Origin: Saprospiraceae bacterium
GTDB taxonomy: Bacteria; Bacteroidota; Bacteroidia; Chitinophagales; Saprospiraceae
NCBI GenBank assembly: GCA_020630435.1
Contig: JAHDBJ010000013.1
Span: forward strand, 62,001 to 126,000
Length of the DNA: 64,000 nt
Direction: 5' to 3'
The number at the start of each line of letters is the position of its first letter. Position 1 is the stretch's first letter. Under the pieces are notes generated by a model that saw only the letters and a program-made list of their open reading frames with translations, did no database searches and was not told where the DNA came from. Below are positions 1 to 7,255 of this stretch, piece after piece. The position numbers and the translations under genes are program-made.

Positions 1-2
1 TA

Positions 3-80
3 GTAGATGGTGCAACAGGCGCAAAATTCTTAAACACTTTTAGAGATGTATTGACAGATCCTATTCGCTTGTTGGTGTAA
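3..80 (+). CDS. C-terminal fragment of an unidentified protein
   Basis: An open frame enters from the left edge and stops at the TAA at 78-80. The visible 25 residues read VDGATGAKFLNTFRDVLTDP followed by IRLLV. I do not recognise the family from so little. It converges on the TIR gene, whose stop is only a few bases away. The frame could also be chance, since only about 75 bases are visible, but the residue composition looks protein-like. Confidence 0.45.
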   Translation, partial: VDGATGAKFLNTFRDVLTDPIRLLV

Positions 81-86
81 AAACTA

Positions 87-1574
87 TCAAGTATAGTCCT
101 TTGTTGTTCTAAGCGGTTTGGCGGATAGTTGATGATTATCAGGAAGATTAAAAATATTTAGTTTTTTCAATAATTTATCTTTTTCACTAGGCAGAAGGAG
201 ATAGTCGCCAAAGTTTTTCTGCTCTTTATGTTCTAGCCATTGTTCAGTCTCATACATTTGTTGTAGAGCCTTATTGATGTTGGGTTCATCATAGGTTATA
301 AAAGAAGTTTTAAGTAGTACACCCGCTCTTTTTGATAAAAGGATACCATTATTGTTTAAATTATAATCCTCTCGGATGTATTCGTATGCTTTTAGTATTC
401 GCCAGAGTAAATAGAAAATACCTAAGGTGGCTACTATATTAATTAATATACCTCCAGTCAGTTGATTTGTTTCAAACATTGAAAAGGTCAAAAAAATCAT
501 AATAGTCATAATGACTAAGAATGCGATCACTCCAATAAAACTAATTAAGAAACCTTTATATTTTCGATGTAGATCATGTAGTCGTTCATCTAAACTTTCT
601 TGATGTGATCTGAAACTATCCAGTGAGAAAACATCACAAGGAGTCATTTCTTGGTAAGCTAAATAAGAGAGATAATTTGCATCAAATTTTAAATTGCGTT
701 CCGCCCTTATGTTATAGTTTTTTTTATATAATTTTTCGATTTCAATATTGGCGATATGTATATACTTTCCCTCTGGAAATCTTCGTTTATAAGCTAAAAA
801 GAGGAATAATTGTTTATTGTTAATGGCATCTTGCCAGATAAGTTCTTCGTCCTCTTCATAATTAATAATCTTATCCAAGGCTTCTTCTTGATGTGCTTTA
901 AGAGGGGCAGCTTTTAAATAGTCAAAAGCAGTTTTAACCTGTGAGTTTTTACGAGCATTTTCCCAATGTTTTTTTTCTAAAAGTTGATGCCACAACTTTC
1001 GAGCTTGCCCTGAGTATATGGAGAAAGGATATTTTTTTATGAAATTTTCATAAGCTGGAATAGTATTCTTTTTCTGTGTGTTTTGCCATGCGCTTTGAAT
1101 AGTTTTTTTATGAATAGATATGACTTGAGAAAAAGGAACAAGTTCTTTTGATAATTGAAGGAAAATTTCAGAAGGATGGGCTTTAAATTTATTTAGAATT
1201 GGCTGTTTATTGGATGGTAGACTTTGTATTCTACTTAAATCGGTTTCGTCAATTCTACAAGGAGAAAGTAAAATAGGAATTAATCTAAGATTGCCCACAT
1301 GATGATGTCTTCGGATTCTATCAATACTAGGGTTGTTGACGAACTTTACATTCAAAAAATCTTGACTCACTAAGTATAATATCAAGTCATGTTGTAAAAT
1401 AACTTTATCAACAGAAGATTTACTGATATTGAAGTTTTCAATCTGATGATATTCGATATGATGAAAAATCGATTTTAATTTTAAGGCCTCTAGGTGAGGT
1501 TCAAGAGATACCTTATAAGTAATGTCTTTAATCGAATAAAAACAACAGATGGAGGTAGATTGATTACGAGCCAT
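87..1574 (-). CDS. TIR-like domain membrane protein with helical repeats
   Basis: 495 aa, ATG start. Residues 1-135 look like a bacterial TIR domain: CCFYSIKD at the start, then DLILYLVSQDFLN (63-75), then RLIPILLSPC (97-106) and LQSLPS-like spacing, matching the usual order of a strand ending in an S-x-DFL motif followed by an IPVILRP strand. Residues 155-290 hold repeats of the type aWqnA...Y..f...yP.g.y, often found in bacterial signalling and death-like effector proteins. Two membrane helices lie near 341-365 and 375-393, followed by a cytoplasmic tail of about 100 residues. The glutamate normally found about 20 residues before the IPVILRP strand in NADase-active TIRs is not apparent (that stretch reads NPSIDRIRRHHHVGN). 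It lies 63 bases downstream of metX on the same strand. Function is not known; a defence or signalling role is inference. Confidence 0.7.
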   Translation of the reverse strand: MARNQSTSICCFYSIKDITYKVSLEPHLEALKLKSIFHHIEYHQIENFNISKSSVDKVILQHDLILYLVSQDFLNVKFVNNPSIDRIRRHHHVGNLRLIPILLSPCRIDETDLSRIQSLPSNKQPILNKFKAHPSEIFLQLSKELVPFSQVISIHKKTIQSAWQNTQKKNTIPAYENFIKKYPFSIYSGQARKLWHQLLEKKHWENARKNSQVKTAFDYLKAAPLKAHQEEALDKIINYEEDEELIWQDAINNKQLFLFLAYKRRFPEGKYIHIANIEIEKLYKKNYNIRAERNLKFDANYLSYLAYQEMTPCDVFSLDSFRSHQESLDERLHDLHRKYKGFLISFIGVIAFLVIMTIMIFLTFSMFETNQLTGGILINIVATLGIFYLLWRILKAYEYIREDYNLNNNGILLSKRAGVLLKTSFITYDEPNINKALQQMYETEQWLEHKEQKNFGDYLLLPSEKDKLLKKLNIFNLPDNHQLSAKPLRTTKDYT

Positions 1575-1637
1575 AAATTCCGATAGATAGTCTTATAATT
1601 AGCTTTGGAGTAGATTAAACTAATTTAAATATAAAGA

Positions 1638-2651
1638 TTATTTTTCATAAAAGCTCGAAATGATATCAACTAATTTTTGAGTCTCTACCAAAAAACCATC
1701 ATGTCCATAATGAGATTGAATCGTTCGATGTTGTGCATTGGAAATGTGTTTACAAAGAAATTGCTGCTCATTTAGTGGGAAAAGTAAATCGGAGTCAATT
1801 CCAATAGTCAACGTTTTGGCTTTTATAAGATTCAAGGCAGCACTAAGACTTTTTCGTCCTCTTCCAACATTATGAGAATCCATAGCTTTGGATAACATAT
1901 AATAAGAGAAGGCATTGAATCGTTTAGCTAATTTTTCTCCTTGATACTTTTGGTAAGAAGAGGCTTTATAATCATCCAACTTACCCAAATTGTCTTCAGC
2001 TTGAGTTTTAGAATACGCATGATAATGTCGATAGGAAAGCAATGCAATAGAACGAGCTGTTTTCATCCCTTCTATCCCTGCCTTAAGATGAGCTTCTTTC
2101 CAAGTAGGGTCTAAACGAATTGCCATTCGTTGAGATTCATTAAAGGCAATGCCCCAAGGAGAATGAGTAGCATTGGTCGCAATAGCAATCAAATGCTGAA
2201 AAAGATTAGGTTGTTGAATTGCCCATTCTAAGGCTTGTTGTCCTCCCATAGAACCACCAATTACAGTATGAATCTGCTTAATGTCCAAATATTTTCTAAG
2301 GTATTCATGGGCTTTAACCATATCTCTCACCGTAATATCAGGGAAATTGTGAAAACGTTCTTTTTCAAGAAGTTGTTCACTTGTTGCACCCGTCGTACCA
2401 TAACATGAGCCAAGCATGTTGGCACAAACAATAAAATATTCATCGGGATTATAGAAAGCCTCCTTCCCAAATAATCCCCCCCACCAATCAAATACATCAG
2501 AGTTGCCTGTTAGTGCATGACAAACCCATATGACATTATTTTTTTGAGGGTCAAATTTACCCGCAGTATGATAGGTGATTTCTAGATTAGATAACTGTTG
2601 AGTGTTTTCTAGTACAAAAGGAGAAGAAAGGCTTAATTTGTGTTGTTGCAT
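1638..2651 (-). CDS. metX: homoserine O-acetyltransferase
   Basis: 337 aa alpha/beta-hydrolase that transfers an acetyl group from acetyl-CoA to homoserine, committing it to methionine synthesis. The nucleophile elbow GGSMGG (132-137, Ser134) is clear. Asp288 in the SDLLFPL segment and His317 in YGHDGF complete the triad at the expected C-terminal positions. HALTGN near 45-50 is the usual oxyanion-loop motif. Length is slightly shorter than the 350-380 aa common in the family, but nothing appears missing. A succinyl-transferring activity cannot be excluded from sequence alone. The ATG is preceded by a SAM riboswitch, so expression should fall when SAM is plentiful. Confidence 0.93.
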   Translation of the reverse strand: MQQHKLSLSSPFVLENTQQLSNLEITYHTAGKFDPQKNNVIWVCHALTGNSDVFDWWGGLFGKEAFYNPDEYFIVCANMLGSCYGTTGATSEQLLEKERFHNFPDITVRDMVKAHEYLRKYLDIKQIHTVIGGSMGGQQALEWAIQQPNLFQHLIAIATNATHSPWGIAFNESQRMAIRLDPTWKEAHLKAGIEGMKTARSIALLSYRHYHAYSKTQAEDNLGKLDDYKASSYQKYQGEKLAKRFNAFSYYMLSKAMDSHNVGRGRKSLSAALNLIKAKTLTIGIDSDLLFPLNEQQFLCKHISNAQHRTIQSHYGHDGFLVETQKLVDIISSFYEK

Positions 2652-2659
2652 GATTATGG

Positions 2660-2774
2660 AATTAAAATCATCTTTCCCAATATTGGGCAGGATTTGGCAC
2701 CTATTCCCTAAAAAAAGGAGGTTGCCAGAGGGTCGTAGAGCCTGTTCTCTCGCCTCTTCTTTATAAATTTAATT
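2660..2774 (-). promoter_or_regulatory. SAM riboswitch (S-box, SAM-I type) of metX
   Basis: Read on the minus strand, the leader contains the S-box core: AGAGG...CCTCT (P2), then GGCAACC, then GGTGCCAAATCCTGCCC and GGGAAAGATG. P1 can be drawn from minus-strand AATTAAATTTAT (plus 2763-2774) with ATGATTTTAATT (plus 2660-2671), 11 of 12 positions paired including one G-U. The 3' arm of P1 ends eight bases before the metX ATG and no terminator hairpin intervenes. Control of translation start is therefore more likely than transcription termination. The element type is established knowledge; the P1 boundary and mechanism are my inference. Confidence 0.88.
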
Positions 2775-3021
2775 GCTTTATTTGGTTCGTTTAATGTCTT
2801 GCAAATATCCATAATAATTAATAGATTATCAAAAGAGAGAAGTTATTTTTTAAAGAATACTAATTATCCTTCGTATATATTTTTATTTTTAAGGATAATT
2901 TTAAAATGAGTGGACTTCATTCTGAAATAGTTTTATGAGTAGAAAATAAAGACAATTTTTTTGCCATACAAAATTATTTAGAATAAAATCTAGTAGGTAT
3001 CAGTAAACACAAAAAGTAAGA
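2775..3021. other. divergent intergenic region, metX leader / lipid kinase
   Basis: AT-rich spacer between the riboswitch of metX (leftward) and the lipid kinase gene (rightward). It must hold both promoters. I see no convincing TAnnTTTG element on either strand and no open frame of note. Confidence 0.4.
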
Positions 3022-3963
3022 ATGGAAAATAAATTAAAGGAATATTGTCTTATTGTGAACCCCGCAGCAGGCAAACGCTGCGTTGATGAAAAATGGGATA
3101 CTATTCGTAGTTTGTTAGAAGAACATAATTTTGAGTATGAGGCTTTTTTTACAAAGGCTAAAGGAGATGCCATTCAGTTGACTAAAGCGGCTATAAAAAA
3201 AGGATATCGGAAAATAATAGGTGTTGGTGGTGATGGAACGAATAATGAAATCATTAATGGGATTCTTGAACAAAAAATGATACCCACACAAGATATACAG
3301 TATACTTTATTGCCTTTTGGAACAGGGAATGATTGGATTAAGACGCATAAAATACCAAAATCAATAGCCGAGTGGATACCTCAAATCAAAAACGGAAAAG
3401 TTGTTCAGCAAGATATAGGGTTAGTAAATTACCATGAAAACAATCAGGCTAAAAGTCGTTATTTTTGTAATGTTGCAGGCTTGGCCTATGACGGTTTTAT
3501 TGCGATGGTGTCAGAGAAATATAAGAAGCGGATAAGTAATAAGATCTTTTATCTTTTTTTAATTTTCAGATGCTTGTTTCAATATTCTTTAAAAAGAGCT
3601 AGAATTAGTTTTAATAATGAAGTAATCGAAGATTATTTTTATACCATAAATGCAGGGATTTGTCGGTATTCAGGAGGTGGAATGCAAATTGTGCCTCATG
3701 CTAAGCCCAATGATGGTCTCTTTGCGTTAACATTAGCAACGTCAATGTCAAAGTTTGATGTTATAAAAGCGACACCTCTATTTTATAATGGAAAAGTAGG
3801 AACACACCCTAAAGTTACAACAAGTCAAACCAATAAGATTAAGATAGAATCTTTGGAGGAAGAGGAAACTTTACTCGAAGTTGATGGAGAATTTCTAGGA
3901 GAAACACCAGTAGAGTTTAGCATCATTCGTAATGCCCTAACTGTAATTGTTCCCAATTTATAA
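3022..3963 (+). CDS. diacylglycerol kinase-family lipid kinase (YegS/BmrU-like)
   Basis: 313 aa soluble lipid kinase of the DAGKc fold, which phosphorylates diacylglycerol or a related lipid using ATP. The nucleotide-binding motif GVGGDGTNNEI is at residues 67-77. LPFGTGNDW near 105 is the second family motif. The N-terminal IVNPAAGK strand and the late EVDGE segment, typical of the family's C-terminal beta-sandwich, are also present. Length is normal. Its 3' end overlaps the convergent GH25 gene by six bases. The lipid substrate cannot be told from sequence. Confidence 0.88.
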   Translation: MENKLKEYCLIVNPAAGKRCVDEKWDTIRSLLEEHNFEYEAFFTKAKGDAIQLTKAAIKKGYRKIIGVGGDGTNNEIINGILEQKMIPTQDIQYTLLPFGTGNDWIKTHKIPKSIAEWIPQIKNGKVVQQDIGLVNYHENNQAKSRYFCNVAGLAYDGFIAMVSEKYKKRISNKIFYLFLIFRCLFQYSLKRARISFNNEVIEDYFYTINAGICRYSGGGMQIVPHAKPNDGLFALTLATSMSKFDVIKATPLFYNGKVGTHPKVTTSQTNKIKIESLEEEETLLEVDGEFLGETPVEFSIIRNALTVIVPNL

Positions 3964-4689
3964 AGCAGGATTCACGACGATATTTTTAGAAGTATCCGTA
4001 GGAGGAGGGATACATAGTTTTTTCAACTCTTCAAGATTACTATGAAAGACATTTAAATCTACATCACCTTTAATACCATGGACTTCTCCTCTATCACCAT
4101 ATTGCCAAAACTGCCAATTGCTACTGCGTTTTAGATAAGGAGCTTCTGAATTATATCTAGCAATCCAAATAGGAAAACCCTCAAAATCGCCGTGGATATA
4201 TTTCTTGTAAAGCTTATAATTCGTATATATGATAGGACGAATGTTATAATGTGCTTCAATTTTTGTAAGCCAATGTTTTAATTTAGTGACAATTTCAGGT
4301 TTAGATAAATTCCCAATATGCTCGAAATCAAGCACAGGAGGCAAGTCTCCTGTATCCAGTTGAACAATACTAGAAAAATTGTGAACCTGTTTATCAACAT
4401 CCAATGATGGATAAAAGAAATGATAGGCTCCTTTTATGATGTTCAGATTATCTATTCCTACCCAATTTCGGACGAAAAAGGAATCTTGATAAGTTTCTCC
4501 TTCACTAGCTTTGACAAAAACAAAATCTATATCTTGATGGGAAACAGTCTCCCAATCAATCGTTCGTTGATAATGGGAAACGTCAATACCATGTACTTCA
4601 TAGTTTGACAATCGCTGAGTAACAGGATTACAAGTGATAAATACTAAAAGCATCATCAAGAATGGCAATATGTGGGTTAAAGCTCTCAA
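3958..4689 (-). CDS. GH25 family lysozyme lipoprotein
   Basis: 243 aa muramidase predicted to cut peptidoglycan. The GH25 signatures are complete: GIDVSHYQ (34-41), VFVKASEG (57-64) and DLPPVLDFE (115-123) with the catalytic Asp and Glu. The start is a TTG. It is preferred because it gives a proper lipoprotein signal peptide, MRALTHILPFLMMLLVFITC, with lipobox Cys20; the next methionine would leave too short a signal. The mature protein is probably anchored in a membrane facing the periplasm. It converges with the lipid kinase gene. Confidence 0.88.
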   Translation of the reverse strand: MRALTHILPFLMMLLVFITCNPVTQRLSNYEVHGIDVSHYQRTIDWETVSHQDIDFVFVKASEGETYQDSFFVRNWVGIDNLNIIKGAYHFFYPSLDVDKQVHNFSSIVQLDTGDLPPVLDFEHIGNLSKPEIVTKLKHWLTKIEAHYNIRPIIYTNYKLYKKYIHGDFEGFPIWIARYNSEAPYLKRSSNWQFWQYGDRGEVHGIKGDVDLNVFHSNLEELKKLCIPPPTDTSKNIVVNPAL

Positions 4690-4863
4690 ATGTTATAACT
4701 TGATCAGAAGTCATTATATGACTAAAATGGCTCTTATATTATATATAACGCATCTTTTTAAGATTGTGTTACAATTTGCTATGTAAAGAAACAGACTTTA
4801 TGTATCGAAAGTTGGGCATTGGTTTATGAAAATATAAACTTCATATATTTTATATATAAAAAT

Positions 4864-4894
4864 AAAAAAAGCGATGAAAAATCAACGCTTTTTT
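4864..4894 (-). terminator. terminator of the ECF sigma factor gene
   Basis: AAAAAAGCG (to 4873) pairs with CGCTTTTTT (from 4886) around a 12-base loop. The U-run works in either direction. It lies about 37 bases past the stop of the leftward sigma gene. Confidence 0.75.
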
Positions 4895-4930
4895 ATTATC
4901 ATTCTTAATCTAGAAAATAAAAGAGATATA

Positions 4931-5515
4931 TTATTGATATAAACTTATTTCTTTTTCCTCTACCATTTTTCGGATATTAATTAATGCATAACGCATTCGT
5001 CCTAAGGCAGTATTGATACTAACTCTAGTGAGTTTAGATATTTCTTTAAAACTCATATCTGCATAATGTCTTAAAATGACGACTTCTCGTTGTTCTGGAG
5101 GTAACATATCAACCAATTGTCGTATTTTTTTGTGTGTTTCACTCTTAATGATATGTGTTTGAGCATCATCTTCTTTTAAGGAAAGGACATCAAATATATC
5201 AAACGAGTCTGTCGGAGCTACTGTCGGACGCCTTTTATTACGTCTAAAATAGTCTACACACATATTATATGCAATTCGCATAGCCCATTGCACAAATTTA
5301 CCTTCATGGTTATATTTACCCTTTCGAAGGGTATCAATTATCTTTATAAAAACATCCTGGAAAATATCTTCTGCTAAACTTTGTTCTTTAACAAAAAGAT
5401 AAATGGAAGTGTATATTTTTTGTTTATGCCTTCTAAGCAATTCTTCGAACGCTCTCTCGTTACCCTCTAGGTAACACGCAATTAACTCTTGGTCACTAAG
5501 CGGTGTAATTCGCAT
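4931..5515 (-). CDS. ECF-type RNA polymerase sigma-70 factor
   Basis: 194 aa with region 2 at about 20-90 (LLRRHKQKIYTSIY, EDIFQDVFIKI) and region 4 at about 130-185 (LPPEQREVVILRHYADMSFK then EISKLTRVSINTALGRMRYA, a helix-turn-helix). It lacks regions 1 and 3, as expected for an extracytoplasmic-function sigma factor. No anti-sigma gene follows; the next gene downstream is the GH25 lysozyme after a terminator. The start is an ATG. Its target promoters and stimulus cannot be inferred. Confidence 0.9.
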   Translation of the reverse strand: MRITPLSDQELIACYLEGNERAFEELLRRHKQKIYTSIYLFVKEQSLAEDIFQDVFIKIIDTLRKGKYNHEGKFVQWAMRIAYNMCVDYFRRNKRRPTVAPTDSFDIFDVLSLKEDDAQTHIIKSETHKKIRQLVDMLPPEQREVVILRHYADMSFKEISKLTRVSINTALGRMRYALINIRKMVEEKEISLYQ

Positions 5516-5903
5516 ATTTTTCTACTTTAAAAAATATAAATTAATTGAATATGGTTTATAGAAATAATGTAGAAGTTTCCGCTTATAATTTTATTATTTT
5601 AGATTTAACTATTTAATACCGGAAGACTGCCGACGTTTACTGTGTTTGTAGGCTCAAATACATTGCCAATTTATGGAAATATAGTCTTCAAGTCCATTGT
5701 CTTAACGCTAATTAACAAATAATTAACTGATATGTTAAGAACTTTATTATAAAGCAAAGTCGCTTTTTTTTGAAAAAAAAATCTAATACATACATTTTTG
5801 TAAATACTAATTCTTGTTCTTCATGCGTTATGCCATGATTATCAATATTAAAAGTATATATGCCTCTATAATGTATGCTATAGCCTTGTCACAAAAAATA
5901 AAT
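5516..5903. other. intergenic region upstream of the ECF sigma gene
   Basis: 388 bases between two leftward genes. It should hold the promoter and a long leader of the sigma gene. Around 5620-5700 it is less AT-rich, with the hexamer gtcttc repeated in both orientations (ggaagac at 5621 and agtcttc at about 5682). I found no coding frame, terminator or known riboswitch core. Confidence 0.35.
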
Positions 5904-6779
5904 TTATAAGATAATCTTTTCGATATTATACGATGCGAGTTGTTCAAATGTTGCCTGAAAATTGTCACTATATCCTAAAATATAACCGCCACCTCCAGCA
6001 CCACAGAGTTTTAAACAATATTGCTCATTAACTAAACCAGCTTGCCATATAGCCCGAAATTTAAGAGGAATCATTTCGGTAAAATATTGGAATTGAAAAA
6101 TAGAGATTTTTTTTAAGGCATTTTTCAATATAGTTGGTTTATCAACTAGAAAAGCTCCAATAGCTTCATCTGTTAATTGGGCGAGCGTATTTTCACAACG
6201 TTGCTTAAACGATAAGTCTTTACATTTTTCCAAAAAGATTTGAACAAGAGGTTGAGTTTTTCTGGGCATCAATGTATCAATCAAAAAAAAACCACTAGTA
6301 GGAATATGTTCGATTTCAATAATTTCAAGCTCATTTTTGTGGACAATTAGGACACCTTTATTAAGATAACTTACTAAGGGGTCAAGACCAGAGCTAGCAC
6401 CATGAAAGTAACTTTCTATTTTAGCTAATACAGATTGGAGTGTTATAAAATCTGTATGCTTATGTTCAAAATATTTATGACAAATAGCCGCGCACAAAGC
6501 ACCAGAACTTCCCATTCCGTATCCTTCTTTAATAGAGGATTGAAAAAAAATCCCATTATCTATATCTTTTTGAAATTGCTCGATATTAAAAAAATTAAAG
6601 CGAGCGTCTTCTTGCATTATTTCTTTGAGATAAGATGCCAAAGCGGGTAAAGAACGCTGCTTAGAGGTAGAAGAAAATTTCCATTGGCCAGAATATTTGG
6701 GGTAGGGAATTGCTAAGGCCTTAGAACCATTGATAATTGTGTATTCTCCAAATAATAAAATCTTCGCATTAAAAACCAT
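5904..6779 (-). CDS. GHMP kinase, probable mevalonate kinase
   Basis: 291 aa. The three GHMP motifs are present: an N-terminal FGEYTIINGSKALAIP, the phosphate loop GYGMGSSGAL (86-95), and the C-terminal LCGAGGGGYILG near 258-269. SGLDPLVSYL near 130-140 supplies the likely catalytic Asp133. The overall pattern fits mevalonate kinase, the first phosphorylation of the mevalonate route to isoprenoids that many Bacteroidota use. No other mevalonate gene is in the window, so phosphomevalonate kinase or another GHMP kinase remains possible. It is transcribed away from the cysteine operon. Confidence 0.78.
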   Translation of the reverse strand: MVFNAKILLFGEYTIINGSKALAIPYPKYSGQWKFSSTSKQRSLPALASYLKEIMQEDARFNFFNIEQFQKDIDNGIFFQSSIKEGYGMGSSGALCAAICHKYFEHKHTDFITLQSVLAKIESYFHGASSGLDPLVSYLNKGVLIVHKNELEIIEIEHIPTSGFFLIDTLMPRKTQPLVQIFLEKCKDLSFKQRCENTLAQLTDEAIGAFLVDKPTILKNALKKISIFQFQYFTEMIPLKFRAIWQAGLVNEQYCLKLCGAGGGGYILGYSDNFQATFEQLASYNIEKIIL

Positions 6780-6889
6780 ATGTTTGGTCTATAGTGATGG
6801 GAACTAGACAATAAAGCTCGAAATTATCAAAAAAAGTAATTTTACGATAGCTTCCTAAAAATTAATTTTATAAAAAATAAAGATTGGAC

Positions 6890-6920
6890 TTGCATCTTTA
6901 AAAAAATGATACTAATATTG
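6890..6920 (+). promoter_or_regulatory. candidate promoter of the cysteine operon
   Basis: TTG (6890-6892) and TAATATTG (6913-6920) with 20 bases between them resemble the Bacteroidota -33 TTG / -7 TAnnTTTG pair, with one mismatch in the -7 box. The first leader ATG begins only five bases after the -7 box, which would make that mRNA nearly or fully leaderless. Confidence 0.5.
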
Positions 6921-6924
6921 TGGT

Positions 6925-6978
6925 ATGAATGTAAAGTTTGAAAATATATGCTGTTGTTGTTGTACTTTTATCAATTGA
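6925..6978 (+). CDS. cysteine leader peptide 1 (attenuator peptide)
   Basis: A 17-codon frame reading MNVKFENICCCCCTFIN. Five consecutive Cys codons (one TGC, four TGT) occupy 6949-6963. It lies upstream of a cysteine synthase operon and is followed by a rho-independent terminator, the classic arrangement of an amino-acid attenuator. Its tail CCCCTF is shared with the second leader, including an identical stretch of 18 bases, so the two probably arose by duplication. GGAAAG directly after the stop (6980-6985) can pair with CTTTCC in the left arm of the following terminator. No Shine-Dalgarno sequence is visible. The regulatory role is inferred, but the Cys run matches the pathway. Confidence 0.85.
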   Translation: MNVKFENICCCCCTFIN

Positions 6979-7020
6979 TGGAAAGTCAATGAACTATTGC
7001 ATTATAAAAAATATATTCAA

Positions 7021-7058
7021 GAACCTTTCCATAATTAATTATTGGAAAGGTTTTTTAT
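7021..7058 (+). terminator. attenuator terminator 1
   Basis: AACCTTTCC (7022-7030) pairs with GGAAAGGTT (7044-7052); the T-run TTTTTT spans 7051-7056. The 13-base loop is itself nearly palindromic. It sits 43 bases after the stop of leader 1 and before leader 2, so it would end transcription early when cysteine is plentiful. Confidence 0.85.
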
Positions 7059-7088
7059 TTAAAACTAAGTTTGAAAAATTAACCTAAA

Positions 7089-7151
7089 ATGAAGTTTAAA
7101 AGCCTAAAACCATATAACTATTGTTGTTGTTGTACTTTTCAGTTAACTTGA
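7089..7151 (+). CDS. cysteine leader peptide 2 (attenuator peptide)
   Basis: A 20-codon frame reading MKFKSLKPYNYCCCCTFQLT, with four consecutive TGT codons at 7122-7133. It starts 31 bases after the first terminator's T-run, so it is only transcribed when that terminator is bypassed. A second terminator follows. The segment CTTGAAG overlapping the stop (7147-7153) can pair with CTTCAAG (7188-7194), and GTTTTAG (7159-7165) with CTAAAAC (7176-7182). Both use bases of the terminator's left arm. A ribosome that reaches the stop would cover this segment; one stalled at the Cys codons would not. Confidence 0.85.
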   Translation: MKFKSLKPYNYCCCCTFQLT

Positions 7152-7177
7152 AGAGAAGGTTTTAGTCTAATTTTTCT

Positions 7178-7224
7178 AAAACAGCCCCTTCAAGTAAACA
7201 ATTGAAGGGGCTGTTTTAATTTCT
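7178..7224 (+). terminator. attenuator terminator 2
   Basis: A perfect 16 bp stem, 7178-7193 with 7202-7217, reading AAAACAGCCCCTTCAA on the left arm, with an 8-base loop, followed by TTTTAATTTC. It is far stronger than the first terminator and lies 38 bases before the cysteine synthase start codon. No gene ends here, so it can only act within the leader. Confidence 0.9.
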
Positions 7225-7255
7225 TATTAAAATATTTTAAAATAGAATTTAAATA

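Noticed and set aside
623..823. 66-codon plus-strand frame inside the TIR gene
   Set aside because: Antisense shadow of a well-supported gene, with no support of its own.
5600..5700. Possible small RNA or riboswitch upstream of the ECF sigma gene
   Set aside because: Slightly higher GC and repeated gtcttc words, but no consistent hairpin or known core could be drawn.
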